From Microterricola viridarii (GTDB lineage Bacteria; Actinomycetota; Actinomycetes; Actinomycetales; Microbacteriaceae): DNA of 64,000 bases. Positions within the stretch are counted from its first letter, which is position 1, and the number at the start of each line of letters is the position of its first letter. Under the pieces are notes generated by a model. The model was not told where the DNA came from, made no database searches, and was given only the letters and a program-made list of their open reading frames with translations. The position numbers were made by a program, and so were the translations under genes. The DNA is taken from positions 930,001 to 994,000 of the forward strand of contig NZ_LT629742.1 in assembly GCF_900104895.1 (NCBI RefSeq). Direction: 5' to 3'. Below, piece after piece: positions 52,433-60,759 of this stretch.

Positions 52433-53344
52433 GTGCCCGTTCCCGCCACCCTCGCCCCCGCGCCTGCCACGGCTCCCGTCGTGCTCGCCGCCGCGGAGTG
52501 GCGCGCCCTCGAGGCGGCGCACGTCGAGCGCGCCGACGCGCTGACGCTTGGGCGGCGCGAGCGCGTGCAGCGCCGCGAGACGCACCCGGTCGAGGACTTC
52601 CTCTTCACCTACTACCCGAACAAGCCGTCGGCGCTGCGCCGCTGGCACCCGGGGGCCGGCACCGTGCTGAGCGGCGCCGCCGCCGAGGACCGCGCCGAGT
52701 GGCGCTGGTACCGCGCAGCGGGCGGCGACCTCGAGGTGGATGCCGCCGCCTTCCTCGCCGCGCGCGGCGCCACCGTCGACTTCATCGCGCGGCTGCTCGG
52801 CCGCACGGCGGAGCGCACCGCGCGCTTCGGCTGCTTCGGCCTGCACGAGTGGGCGATGGTCTACAAGCAGGGCGAGCACCGGCACGAGGTGCCGCTCCGG
52901 CTCGGCCAGGCCGCCACCGACGCCGTCGTCGAGGCCGCCAACATCAGCTGCACGCACTTCGACGCGTACCGCTTCTTCACGCCGGCGGCCGTGCCGCGCA
53001 ACGCGCTGACGCCGACGCGCGAGAACCAGCCGGAGCTGGAGCAGTCTGGCTGCCTGCACGCCGGCATGGACCTCTACAAGTGGGCCGTGAAGCTCGGCCC
53101 GCTGGTGCCGGGGGCGCTGCTGCTCGACACCTTCGAGCTGGCCCGCGACATCCGCTGGCTCGACATGGCGGCCTCGCCGTACGACGTGAGCGCGTGGGGT
53201 GCACCTGCCGTCGCCATCGAGACCGCGGAGGGCAAGGCGGAGTACGTCCGCGCCCAGCGCGGCTTCGCCGAGCGCGGCGACGCGCTGCGCGTGCGGCTGC
53301 TCGCCGCGATGGAGAGCGCGCGCGCAGCCGCGCTGGTCGAGTAG
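52433..53344 (+). CDS. Putative 3-methyladenine DNA glycosylase-like protein
   Basis: The 303-residue actinobacterial protein is of a family often labelled 3-methyladenine DNA glycosylase; I know of no experimental proof. It has HPVEDFLFTYYPNKPSALRR, ARFGCFGLHEWAMVYKQ, ISCTHFDAYRFFTP and LHAGMDLYKWAVKLGP, with several conserved His and Asp that suggest a metal or nucleotide site. It starts at GTG 52433. Its last codons and TAG lie inside the REP-like element at 53332, so the repeat supplies the C-terminus LVE. Confidence 0.7.
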   Translation: MPVPATLAPAPATAPVVLAAAEWRALEAAHVERADALTLGRRERVQRRETHPVEDFLFTYYPNKPSALRRWHPGAGTVLSGAAAEDRAEWRWYRAAGGDLEVDAAAFLAARGATVDFIARLLGRTAERTARFGCFGLHEWAMVYKQGEHRHEVPLRLGQAATDAVVEAANISCTHFDAYRFFTPAAVPRNALTPTRENQPELEQSGCLHAGMDLYKWAVKLGPLVPGALLLDTFELARDIRWLDMAASPYDVSAWGAPAVAIETAEGKAEYVRAQRGFAERGDALRVRLLAAMESARAAALVE

Positions 53345-53440
53345 GCCCGCCAGGGCCGCATCGAGACCCGGCTCCCCGCCTGGGACCGTCCGCAGTGCGA
53401 GGTCTCGATACGCTCGTTCCTCGCTACTCGACCAACGGGG
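53332..53440 (-). repeat. REP-like intergenic element, copy B (inverted)
   Basis: This is the reverse of the element at 46671-46780, running from CTGGTCGAGTAGGCCCGCC to CGTTCCTCGCTACTCGACCAACGGGG with inner arms CATCGAGACC / GGTCTCGATA. Its first bases overlap the 3' end of the preceding gene. Confidence 0.75.
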
Positions 53441-53583
53441 TCGGCGCGGTGTCGGCTTCGGTCGCCGGCGCCCCTCGACCAGCGGGGTCGGCGAGGTGCC
53501 GGCTTCGGTCGCCGGCGCCCCCTCGACCAACGGGGTCGGCGGGGTGGTGGCTTCGGTCGCCGGCGCCCCTCGACCAGCGGGGG
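53428..53583. repeat. Tandem repeat of 47-48 bp units
   Basis: Three units start at 53428, 53475 and 53523, with a partial fourth at 53570. Each begins TCGACCA(A/G)CGGGG and contains GGCTTCGGTCGCCGGCGCCC. The first bases are the end of the REP-like element, so the array grew from its edge. With copy B and the hairpin at 53680 it fills most of the 405-base gap 53345-53749. Confidence 0.8.
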
Positions 53584-53679
53584 ATTCACGCCGGCCGGAG
53601 GGGCCGCGCCGCGACGACGGATCAGCGCAGCCCCCGAAGCCCCGGAGTGCACGCGATCGGGTCCTACGCCACTTCCGGT

Positions 53680-53710
53680 GGAACCGCGCCAGTTCAGCTG
53701 GCGCGGTTCC
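53680..53710. terminator. Hairpin after the nucleoside hydrolase gene
   Basis: GGAACCGCGCCAG (53680-53692) pairs perfectly with CTGGCGCGGTTCC (53698-53710) over a 5-base loop, 40 bases beyond the converging stop at 53750. A near copy of one arm (CCGGTGCAACTGGCG) follows. Confidence 0.65.
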
Positions 53711-53749
53711 GGTGCAACTGGCGTGGCTGCGGCGGGCGGGGGGAGCCGG

Positions 53750-54706
53750 CTACTTGAGCCCGAGCGTCTCCAGGAACAGCTCCGCGTAGCGCGGGGCGTC
53801 CACGTCGAGGGCGATGTCGATGGTCGCCCACTCATCGGCCAGGCCATGCACGATGTCCTCGCCGCCGAACAGGCGCATGTCGACGAGGGTCTGGCCGCGG
53901 CCGTAGCCGCCGAGCTCGATCCGCACCGGGCGGTGCTCGATGCGCAGCGACTCCGGCTCGACGAGCGCGCAGACGGCGCCGGCGTCGCCGATCAGGCCGG
54001 TGTACTCGGCCGTCGAGTCCTCGCTCAGCGCAATCCGGTTGCCGAGCAGCGCGCCGACGATCCGGCCGACAGGGTCGTCGCCGGCGGCCAGGGCTGCCGC
54101 GGCATCCTGCTCGACAGCGACCTGGTTGAACACGTCGAGGCCGTACATGAGCGTCGGCACACCGGAGTCGAGAACGATGGCGGCGGCCTCCGGGTCGTGC
54201 CAGACGTTGAACTCGGCGACGGCGGTGGCGTTGCCGACGGATGCCGAGCCTCCCATGAACACGATGCGCTCGAGCTTCTCGGCCACCTCGGGGTGGGTTC
54301 GCAACAGCAGGGCCAGGTTGGTCTGCGGGGCCAGCGCCACGAGCGTGACGGGGCGCTCGGCGTCCATGATGGTGCGGCGCATCAGCTCGACGGCGCTGAC
54401 CTGCTCGGCGACGCGCTGGGTGGCCGGCAGTGCGATGCCGCCGAGGCCGTCCGCTCCGTGCACGTGCGAGGCCGAGCGGGCCGGCTCGATCAGCGGGCGG
54501 GTGGCGCCGGCGGCGACGGGGATGGCCGGGGCGTCTGCGGCATCCAGGATCTTCAGGGTGTTCTCGACGACCTGCTCGAGCGAGGCGTTGCCGGCCACAC
54601 ACGTGATGGCGAGCACCTCGATCGCGGGGTGCTTGACGGCGAACAGAATGGCGAGGGCGTCGTCGACGCCGGTGTCGACATCGAGGATGACGGGGATCGT
54701 AGGCAT
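53750..54706 (-). CDS. Nucleoside hydrolase (IunH/RihA type)
   Basis: The 318-residue enzyme hydrolyses the N-glycosidic bond of ribonucleosides for base and ribose salvage. The calcium-binding Asp cluster is intact (VILDVDTGVDDALAI, Asp9, 11, 15 and 16), with VVENTLKIL, LVALAPQTNLALLL, IVFMGGSASVGNATAVAEFN and FNVWHDPEAAAIVL. It is a standard family member, unlike the divergent one at 36728. A hairpin at 54719 separates it from the upstream acetyltransferase. Confidence 0.95.
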   Translation of the reverse strand: MPTIPVILDVDTGVDDALAILFAVKHPAIEVLAITCVAGNASLEQVVENTLKILDAADAPAIPVAAGATRPLIEPARSASHVHGADGLGGIALPATQRVAEQVSAVELMRRTIMDAERPVTLVALAPQTNLALLLRTHPEVAEKLERIVFMGGSASVGNATAVAEFNVWHDPEAAAIVLDSGVPTLMYGLDVFNQVAVEQDAAAALAAGDDPVGRIVGALLGNRIALSEDSTAEYTGLIGDAGAVCALVEPESLRIEHRPVRIELGGYGRGQTLVDMRLFGGEDIVHGLADEWATIDIALDVDAPRYAELFLETLGLK

Positions 54707-54718
54707 CTAGCAAGGATA

Positions 54719-54755
54719 CGGCCGCCTCGCCGACGCGTTCGCTGCGAGGCGGCCG
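54719..54755 (-). terminator. Terminator between acetyltransferase and nucleoside hydrolase
   Basis: CGGCCGCCTCGC (54719-54730) pairs with GCGAGGCGGCCG (54744-54755) over a 13-base loop, 11 bases after the acetyltransferase stop. Confidence 0.65.
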
Positions 54756-54766
54756 CGAGGTGCGGC

Positions 54767-55270
54767 CTATCGAACGAGCCGGACTTCCTTGATCTCCTCG
54801 CCGAGGAACGGCTGCAGCTGGGTGGCGCCATCCGGCACGAACCCGTTGCGCTTGTAGAAGCCGTGCGCGCGCGGGTTGTCCTCGGCGACCCAGAGGTAGC
54901 CGGGTCGGGCCTCGCAGGCGGCGTCGAACAGGCGCTGGCCGAGGCCGGTTCCCTGGTAGGCCTCGAGCAGGTAGATGAAGTAGAGCTCGCGCTCGCGGGG
55001 GGCGTCTTCGTCGCGGGCGGGGCCGGAGCCGACGAAGCCGACGATCTCGCCATCGACCTGCGCGACGTAGAGGTGGTGGTCCGGGCCCTGGCTGACCCAG
55101 TGGGTCCAGAGCTCGGCCATGCGGCGGGGGGAGAGCTTGGCGAGGGTGGCCTCGCTGATCAGGTGATCGTAGGTCTCGTGCCAGCACTGGGCGTGAACGC
55201 GGCCGAGGGCCTCGGTGTCCACGTCGCGGACGGGTCGGATAATCGCTTCAGCAACTGCATTGGTGCTCAT
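54767..55270 (-). CDS. GNAT family N-acetyltransferase
   Basis: This 167-residue acetyltransferase has IRPVRDVDTEALGRVHAQCW at its start, YFIYLLEAYQGTGLGQRLFD with the Q-x-x-G-x-G acetyl-CoA loop, and YLWVAEDNPRAHGFYKRNGF with the C-terminal FYKRNGF motif. The substrate is unknown. It diverges from the aminopeptidase gene; the first putative GntR operator (55343-55361) lies between the two. Confidence 0.92.
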   Translation of the reverse strand: MSTNAVAEAIIRPVRDVDTEALGRVHAQCWHETYDHLISEATLAKLSPRRMAELWTHWVSQGPDHHLYVAQVDGEIVGFVGSGPARDEDAPRERELYFIYLLEAYQGTGLGQRLFDAACEARPGYLWVAEDNPRAHGFYKRNGFVPDGATQLQPFLGEEIKEVRLVR

Positions 55271-55342
55271 GACCAGAGACTAAGCCAGCACCCGCTCGTC
55301 TGTGAAATCGGCGCGGATACAGGGGATCGGGAGCCTCGTGCG

Positions 55343-55361
55343 GTAATATGTCACCCATTAC
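55343..55361. promoter_or_regulatory. Candidate GntR operator 1
   Basis: GTAATATGTCACCCATTAC has inverted ends GTAAT/ATTAC. Its reverse strand contains GTGACATATTAC, identical to 12 bases of the site at 57662-57678. It lies 48 bases before the aminopeptidase start. Confidence 0.6.
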
Positions 55362-55408
55362 GATCCACTCTGGAATTCTCGCCGATGCCCCGCCAGAAAG
55401 GCCACTTC

Positions 55409-56872
55409 ATGCACACGCACACCGACGCGCACCCGCACGAACAACCGACGTCGTCGATGCCGCGCCCGAGTGAGCCAGACCCCCGCCTGCCGCGTCTCGC
55501 CGAGTCGGCCGGGTTCATCGAGTACATGGGAACCGGGTGGGCAACCCCGGACCGCACCCCGGTGACGGTGCCGGGAGTGGCCGGCGCTGCGGCGGCGCAC
55601 CGGCAGCGGCTGAGCGCGGTCAGCGCGGGCAGCACCATCGTCGTGCTCGCCGGCCGCGCCCCGGTGCGGGCCAACGACACCTACTACGACTTCCGCCCGG
55701 ACAGCGACTTCTTCTGGCTGACCGGCTGCTCGGCCGAGGACGCCGTCGTCGTGATGACGCCCGTCTCCGGCGGCCACGACGCGACCCTCTACGTGCCGGC
55801 GCCGGCATACCCCGGCGAGGCGGGCTTCTTCGCCGACGCCGCCCACGGCGAGCTCTGGGTTGGCTCGGCGCCCGGCATGCCGGAGTGGAGTGCGGCGCTG
55901 GACATCGAGACCAAGCCGCTCAGCCAGCTCGCCGCCGCGCTGCGGGGCGCCTCCGAGGTGCTGCTCGCCGGCAACACGGTGGCCGCGCCGCGCGAGCTCG
56001 CCGAGTTCCCCGTGTCGGTGCCGCTGCGCCGCACGCTCGCCGAGCTGCGGATGATCAAGGACGCGTGGGAGCTCGCCGAGCTGCGCCGTGCCGTTGACGA
56101 CAGTGTCGACGGCTTCGCCGCCGTCGCCCGCGAGATCCCGAACGCCATCGCGTTCGGCGGGGAGCGCTGGCTGCAGGGAACATTCGACCGCTACGCGCGC
56201 ACGGTCGGCAACGGCCCCGGCTACTCGACGATCGTCGGCAGTGGCGCGCACGCGCCGATCCTGCACTGGGTTCGCTGCGACGGCCCCGTGCTGCCCGACG
56301 CGGCGCTGCTGCTCGACATGGGGGTCGAGGCGCGCTCGTTCTACACCGCGGACGTCACCCGCACGCTGCCGGCATCCGGCACCTTCTCCACCGCCCAGCG
56401 CGCCGTGCACGACCTCGTCGAGGCCTCGCACCGCGCCGGCCTGGCGGCGGTTGGTCCCGGCCGCCAGTTCAGCGACTTCCACACCGCGTCACTCGAGGTC
56501 ATCGCGCGCGGCCTGCACGACTGGGGCCTGCTCCCCGTCTCGGTCGACGAGGCACTCAGCGCGGAGGGGCAGCAGCACCGGCGCTACATCGTCTGCGGCA
56601 TCGGCCACCACCTCGGCCTGGACGTGCACGACTGCGCCCAGTCCAGCTACGAGGCCTACCAGGGGGCGCCGATGGCGCCCGGCATGGTGCTCACCGTTGA
56701 GCCCGGGCTGTACTTCCACGCCTGGGACGAGACGGTTCCCCCTGAGTTGAGGGGTATCGGGGTGCGCATCGAGGACGATATTTTGGTGACGGATTCCGGC
56801 TCCGATATTCTTTCTGACGCATTGCCCATCGATGCGTCTGGCCTTGAACAGTGGATGCGCGCGCTCGCGTGA
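55409..56872 (+). CDS. Aminopeptidase P (Xaa-Pro/Hyp) family
   Basis: The 487-residue metallopeptidase of the M24 pita-bread fold removes the residue before proline and would release Pro or Hyp from collagen-like peptides. An N-terminal AMP_N domain (about 40-190, YYDFRPDSDFFWLTGC) precedes the catalytic domain with metal ligands in LLLDMGVEARSFYTADVTRTL, GIGHHLGLDVHD, LTVEPGLYF and VRIEDDILVT. I chose ATG 55409 because AGAAAGG lies 7 bases upstream; ATG 55385 has none. It stands before the GntR gene, as the substrate-release step of the hydroxyproline locus. Confidence 0.93.
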   Translation: MHTHTDAHPHEQPTSSMPRPSEPDPRLPRLAESAGFIEYMGTGWATPDRTPVTVPGVAGAAAAHRQRLSAVSAGSTIVVLAGRAPVRANDTYYDFRPDSDFFWLTGCSAEDAVVVMTPVSGGHDATLYVPAPAYPGEAGFFADAAHGELWVGSAPGMPEWSAALDIETKPLSQLAAALRGASEVLLAGNTVAAPRELAEFPVSVPLRRTLAELRMIKDAWELAELRRAVDDSVDGFAAVAREIPNAIAFGGERWLQGTFDRYARTVGNGPGYSTIVGSGAHAPILHWVRCDGPVLPDAALLLDMGVEARSFYTADVTRTLPASGTFSTAQRAVHDLVEASHRAGLAAVGPGRQFSDFHTASLEVIARGLHDWGLLPVSVDEALSAEGQQHRRYIVCGIGHHLGLDVHDCAQSSYEAYQGAPMAPGMVLTVEPGLYFHAWDETVPPELRGIGVRIEDDILVTDSGSDILSDALPIDASGLEQWMRALA

Positions 56873-56903
56873 TTCACCCCAGCCGAGAGACGAAGGAGCA
56901 CAG

Positions 56904-57584
56904 ATGAGCATCCCAGCAATGGAGCCCGTCGGCCAGCCGATCAGCCTCCGCGCGCACGTCGAGAAGGCGCTGTCCTCTGCGATCATCTCGGGCGAGCTCG
57001 CGCCGGGCACCATGCTGACCGTGCCGACGCTGGCCGCGCAGTTCGACGTCTCGGCGACCCCGGTGCGCGAGGCGATGCTCGATCTGGAGGGGCGCGGCTT
57101 CGTGGAGTCGGCCCGCAACAAGGGCTTCCGGGTCACCGAGATGAGCGAGGACGCGCTGCGCGAGCTGGCCGAGGTGCGCCTGCTGCTCGAGCCGCCGGCC
57201 ATGGAGCGGCTCGCGGGCAGCTTCCCACTCGAGCAGCTCGCCGCCTTCGAGGAGCTGGCTGAGCGGATCACCGCCGGCGCCGAGGCGGGCGATCTGCGCG
57301 CCTATCTGGAGGCCGACATGCAGTTCCACCTCGACCTCACCCGGCTGCTCGGCAACACCCTGCTCGTCGACACCGTCGCGGAGTTGCGCTCGCGCACCCG
57401 CTTGCTCGGCCTGGCCTCGATGCTGGAGAGCAAGAAGCTCGGCGACTCGGCCGCCGAGCACGCCGAGCTGCTCGGCTACCTGGCCACCGGCGATGCGCAG
57501 GCCGCACGCGATCTCATGCGCCGGCACATCGCGCACACGACCGGCTGGTGGTCGGGAAACCCCGAGTCCGAGCAGGGCGCCTAG
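56904..57584 (+). CDS. GntR family regulator, FCD type (hydroxyproline locus)
   Basis: The 226-residue protein has a winged helix at about 10-75 (LRAHVEKALSSAIISGELAPG, LAAQFDVSATPVREAMLDL) and an FCD effector domain with metal-ligand positions in EADMQFHLDLTRLLGN, AAEHAELLGYL and RRHIAHTT. AAGGAG lies before ATG 56904. It is between the aminopeptidase and the catabolic operon, and two matching inverted sites lie before those transcripts, so it is the likely local repressor responding to hydroxyproline or a breakdown product. Confidence 0.93.
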   Translation: MSIPAMEPVGQPISLRAHVEKALSSAIISGELAPGTMLTVPTLAAQFDVSATPVREAMLDLEGRGFVESARNKGFRVTEMSEDALRELAEVRLLLEPPAMERLAGSFPLEQLAAFEELAERITAGAEAGDLRAYLEADMQFHLDLTRLLGNTLLVDTVAELRSRTRLLGLASMLESKKLGDSAAEHAELLGYLATGDAQAARDLMRRHIAHTTGWWSGNPESEQGA

Positions 57585-57661
57585 ACCCGATTCCGCCCGC
57601 CGTCTGAGCGGGACACCAGGGGCAGCAGGTCGTTCCCACGCTCCCCATTGGCAAAATCAAC

Positions 57662-57678
57662 AATATGTGACATATTAC
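57662..57678. promoter_or_regulatory. Candidate GntR operator 2
   Basis: AATATGTGACATATTAC contains the perfect palindrome AATATGT-G-ACATATT (57662-57676). It is AT-rich in a GC-rich window, shares GTGACATATTAC with the reverse of site 1, and lies 58 bases before the dehydrogenase operon start. Confidence 0.7.
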
Positions 57679-57735
57679 TAAAACGAGCCGCAGCAGCGGG
57701 TCGCAGAGAACGACAAGCCTCAGAGAGGAGGCGCA

Positions 57736-58971
57736 ATGCCGCTCGGTACCCTCCGTGCCACCGCCCACCACGCGGGTGCGCGCTCCGCCGACGTCATCGT
57801 CATCGGCGCCGGGATCATCGGCGCCGCCTGTGCTCGCTCTCTCTCCCGCGCCGGCCTCTCGGTGATCGTGCTCGAGCGCTCCGCCGCCGCCAGCGGCACC
57901 AGCGCCAAGGGCGAGGGCAACCTCCTCGTCTCCGACAAGGGCCCGGGCGCCGAGCTGCGCCTGGCCCAGTACGCCGGCTCGCTCTGGCCGAGCGTCGTCG
58001 CCGAGCTGCGCGCGGAGCTCGGCCCCGACTTCCCCAGCCTCGAGTACGAGCGCAAGGGCGGCCTCGTCGTCGCGACGACGGATGCCGGGGCCGCGCCGCT
58101 GCTCGCATTCGCCGCAGGCCAGCGTGCCGCGGGCGTCGACGCCCTCCCCGTCGGCATCGACGAGGCCCTCGAGCTGGAGCCCGAACTCAACCCGGCCGCC
58201 ACGGCCGCCGTCTTCTACCCGGATGACGCCCAGGTGCAGCCCGTCGCGGCCACCGAGGCGCTGCTGGCATCCGCCCGGCGCTCCGGTGCCACCGTGCACA
58301 TCGACGCCCGCGTGACCGGGGCGATCCGCAGCCAGCTCCACCCGGACACGGTCACCGGCGTGCGCACCACCGTCGGCGAGTTCCACGCCCCCCACGTCAT
58401 CGTGGCCGCCGGGCCCTGGAGCGGAGAGGTCGCAGAGGCCCTCGGCGTCAGCCTCCCCGTGCGCCCGCGGCGCGGCATGGTGCTCGTGACCACGCGCATG
58501 CCGCACCGCATCTTCCACAAGGTCTACGACGGCGACTACTTCGGGGCCACGCAGTCCAGCGACGCCGCGCTGCAGACGTCGAGCGTCGTCGAGTCCACCG
58601 CGGCCGGAACCGTGCTGATCGGCTCCAGCCGCGAGCAGATCGGCTTCGACGAGCGCCTGCGGGTCGAGGTGCTGCGCGGCATCGCGGCCAAGTCGCTGCG
58701 GCTGTTCCCCTTTCTCGAGAATGCGAGCATCATGCGCACCTACGGTGGCTTCCGGCCGTTCATGCCCGACCACCTGCCGGTGATCGGCGCAGACCACCGC
58801 GCGCCGGGCCTCTGGCACGCCAGCGGCCACGAGGGCGCCGGGATCGGCCTCTCCCTCGCGACCGCCGAGATCCTCGCCGCCCAGCTGCTCGGCACGACGC
58901 CGCCGACGGATGCCGCGCCGTTCTCGCTGGCGCGGGCATCGCTCGCCCCTCACCTCGGAAGCGCCGCCTGA
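57736..58971 (+). CDS. FAD oxidoreductase, DadA/SoxB-like subunit of D-hydroxyproline dehydrogenase
   Basis: The 411-residue flavoprotein has an N-terminal FAD fold (DVIVIGAGIIGAACARSLSR near residue 19), a DAO-type middle with YERKGGLVVATTD, and the C-terminal FAD motif RPFMPDHLPVIG followed by GHEGAGIGLSLA. With the next two genes it matches heteromeric D-hydroxyproline dehydrogenases (LhpB-LhpE-LhpF type), which oxidise cis-4-hydroxy-D-proline to pyrroline-4-hydroxy-2-carboxylate. AGAGGAGG precedes ATG 57736. Its stop overlaps the ferredoxin-like gene (TGATG). Confidence 0.9.
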   Translation: MPLGTLRATAHHAGARSADVIVIGAGIIGAACARSLSRAGLSVIVLERSAAASGTSAKGEGNLLVSDKGPGAELRLAQYAGSLWPSVVAELRAELGPDFPSLEYERKGGLVVATTDAGAAPLLAFAAGQRAAGVDALPVGIDEALELEPELNPAATAAVFYPDDAQVQPVAATEALLASARRSGATVHIDARVTGAIRSQLHPDTVTGVRTTVGEFHAPHVIVAAGPWSGEVAEALGVSLPVRPRRGMVLVTTRMPHRIFHKVYDGDYFGATQSSDAALQTSSVVESTAAGTVLIGSSREQIGFDERLRVEVLRGIAAKSLRLFPFLENASIMRTYGGFRPFMPDHLPVIGADHRAPGLWHASGHEGAGIGLSLATAEILAAQLLGTTPPTDAAPFSLARASLAPHLGSAA

Positions 58972-59294
58972 TGGCCGCCCGACTGCTGCCGGCCGGCACC
59001 GACCCGATCCGCCCGGGCGCGACACGCGCCCTCTCCCTCTCCGTCGACGGCGAGCCCGTCGACGGCGTCGACGGGCAGAGCATCGCGGGCGTCATTCTCG
59101 CGTCCGGCCGGCTGAGCTGGCGGCGCACCTCGAGCGAGGGCAAGCCGCGCGGGCTGTTCTGCGGCATCGGCGTCTGCTTCGACTGCATCGTCACTGTGAA
59201 TGGGGAGCGCGACGTGCGCGCCTGCCAGCGCCGCGCCGCAGACGGCGATGTGATCCAGAGCCAACACGACACCCTGCCGGAGGTGCGCGCATGA
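58971..59294 (+). CDS. [2Fe-2S] subunit of the D-hydroxyproline dehydrogenase
   Basis: The 107-residue protein has a plant-ferredoxin-like [2Fe-2S] domain with Cys ligands in GLFCGIGVCFDCIVTV and, further on, VRACQRR. Such small subunits sit between the two flavin subunits of heteromeric amino-acid dehydrogenases and pass electrons. It overlaps both neighbours (TGATG upstream, ATGA downstream), so the three subunits are translated together. Confidence 0.92.
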   Translation: MAARLLPAGTDPIRPGATRALSLSVDGEPVDGVDGQSIAGVILASGRLSWRRTSSEGKPRGLFCGIGVCFDCIVTVNGERDVRACQRRAADGDVIQSQHDTLPEVRA

Positions 59295-60748
59295 GCCACC
59301 GCAGCGTTCTCGTCATCGGCGCCGGCCCGGCCGGGCTGGCCGCAGCGCGCGCCGCGCGGGCGGCCGGCGCCAGCGTCACGCTGCTCGACTCGTCCGACTA
59401 CCTCGGCGGCCAGTACTGGCGGCACCTGCCGGCGGCCCGCCCGGCCGGCAATGAGAAGGTGCTGCACCACGGCTGGTCGACGTTCTCTGCGCTCCGCCGG
59501 GAGCTCGAGGCGGATGCCGGCTGCGAGATCGTTCTGGGTGCGCAGGTCTGGGCGCTCGAGACCGCCAACGGAGCCGCGGCACCCACCGTCCACGCTCTGA
59601 TCGGCCCGGTCGACGGCATCCGCCGCTCTGGCCGCAGCTTCACCGCCGACGCACTCGTGCTCGCCACGGGCGCACACGACCGCACCCTGCCGTTCCCCGG
59701 CTGGGACCTGCCCGGCGTCTTCACCGCCGGCGCCGCCCAGGCCTTCGCCAAGGGCGAGCGGGTGGCTGTCGGGAGCCGCGTCGTCGTCGCCGGAGCCGGG
59801 CCGTTCCTGCTGCCCGTGGCCGCGTCGCTCACGCAGAGCGGAGCCCGCGTGCTCGGCGTCTACGAGGCCAACGGCATCGGCCGGCTGCTGCGCGGCTGGC
59901 TGCCCCGGCCCTGGCGCCTGCTCGGCGCGTCGAAGAAGGCCGGCGAGGCGCTGGGCTACCTGCGCAACCACCTCGGCAACCGGATCCCGTATCGCACGGG
60001 CCAGGCCGTCATCGCGGCGCACGGCACCGACCGGGTCGAGGCGGTCACCGTCGCCAAGCTCGACGCCGAGTGGCGCCCGATCCCGTCGACGGCCAGGCGC
60101 GTGAGCGCCGACGCCGTCTGCGTCAGCCACGGCTTCACCCCGCGCCTCGAGCTGCCGATCGCGGCCGGCTGCGCCCTCGACGCCGACCGCTTCGTCACCG
60201 TCGACGGCCGCCAGGCCACGACGACCGCGAGCGTCTACGCCGCCGGCGAGATCACCGGCATCGGCGGCGTCGACGCCGCCCTCGCCGAGGGCCAGATCGC
60301 CGGGCACTGCGCGGCGGGAGGGCACGAGGGCGACCCGGCCATGAAGGCGGCGGTCGCGGCGCGAGCCACCTTCACCGACTTCGCCTCCCGGATCGAGGCC
60401 GCCCACGGCATCCGCCCCGGCTGGACCGCCTGGCTGCACGAGGACACCCTCGTCTGCCGCTGCGAGGAGGTCAGCTACGGCCGGCTCTGCAGCGCGGCCA
60501 GCGCCACCGACTCGGCCAGCCTGCGCTCGCAGAAGCTGAGCAGCCGGGCCGGGCTCGGCATCTGCCAGGGCCGGGTGTGCGGCCGCACCGTCGAGCAGAT
60601 CCTCGCCGCCGAGCGGCCGGGCGGCATGCGCGACGGGGCGAGCACCGACCGCCGCCCCATCGTCGCCCCCGTGCGCATCGGCGAGCTCGCCGCGGCGGCG
60701 GCGGACCAGACCTCTTCACCCACGCTCATCACCACAGAACGTCCGTAG
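59291..60748 (+). CDS. NAD(P)/FAD oxidoreductase with BFD-like C-terminus, dehydrogenase alpha subunit
   Basis: The 485-residue disulfide-reductase-like flavoprotein has SVLVIGAGPAGLAAARAARA at the N-terminus, YLGGQYWR, ALVLATGAHDRTLPFPGW, a second dinucleotide fold VVVAGAGPFLLPVA, and near the end the four-Cys [2Fe-2S] BFD-like cluster CRCEEVSYG and GLGICQGRVCG. This is the large subunit layout of heteromeric Hyp/Pro/opine/sarcosine-type dehydrogenases. It is directly coupled to the small iron-sulfur subunit. Confidence 0.92.
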   Translation: MSHRSVLVIGAGPAGLAAARAARAAGASVTLLDSSDYLGGQYWRHLPAARPAGNEKVLHHGWSTFSALRRELEADAGCEIVLGAQVWALETANGAAAPTVHALIGPVDGIRRSGRSFTADALVLATGAHDRTLPFPGWDLPGVFTAGAAQAFAKGERVAVGSRVVVAGAGPFLLPVAASLTQSGARVLGVYEANGIGRLLRGWLPRPWRLLGASKKAGEALGYLRNHLGNRIPYRTGQAVIAAHGTDRVEAVTVAKLDAEWRPIPSTARRVSADAVCVSHGFTPRLELPIAAGCALDADRFVTVDGRQATTTASVYAAGEITGIGGVDAALAEGQIAGHCAAGGHEGDPAMKAAVAARATFTDFASRIEAAHGIRPGWTAWLHEDTLVCRCEEVSYGRLCSAASATDSASLRSQKLSSRAGLGICQGRVCGRTVEQILAAERPGGMRDGASTDRRPIVAPVRIGELAAAAADQTSSPTLITTERP

Positions 60749-60759
60749 AAAGGACAACC

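Noticed and set aside
53428-53583. CRISPR-like array
   Set aside because: Units are contiguous 47-48 bp repeats without unique spacers, and no cas gene is present.
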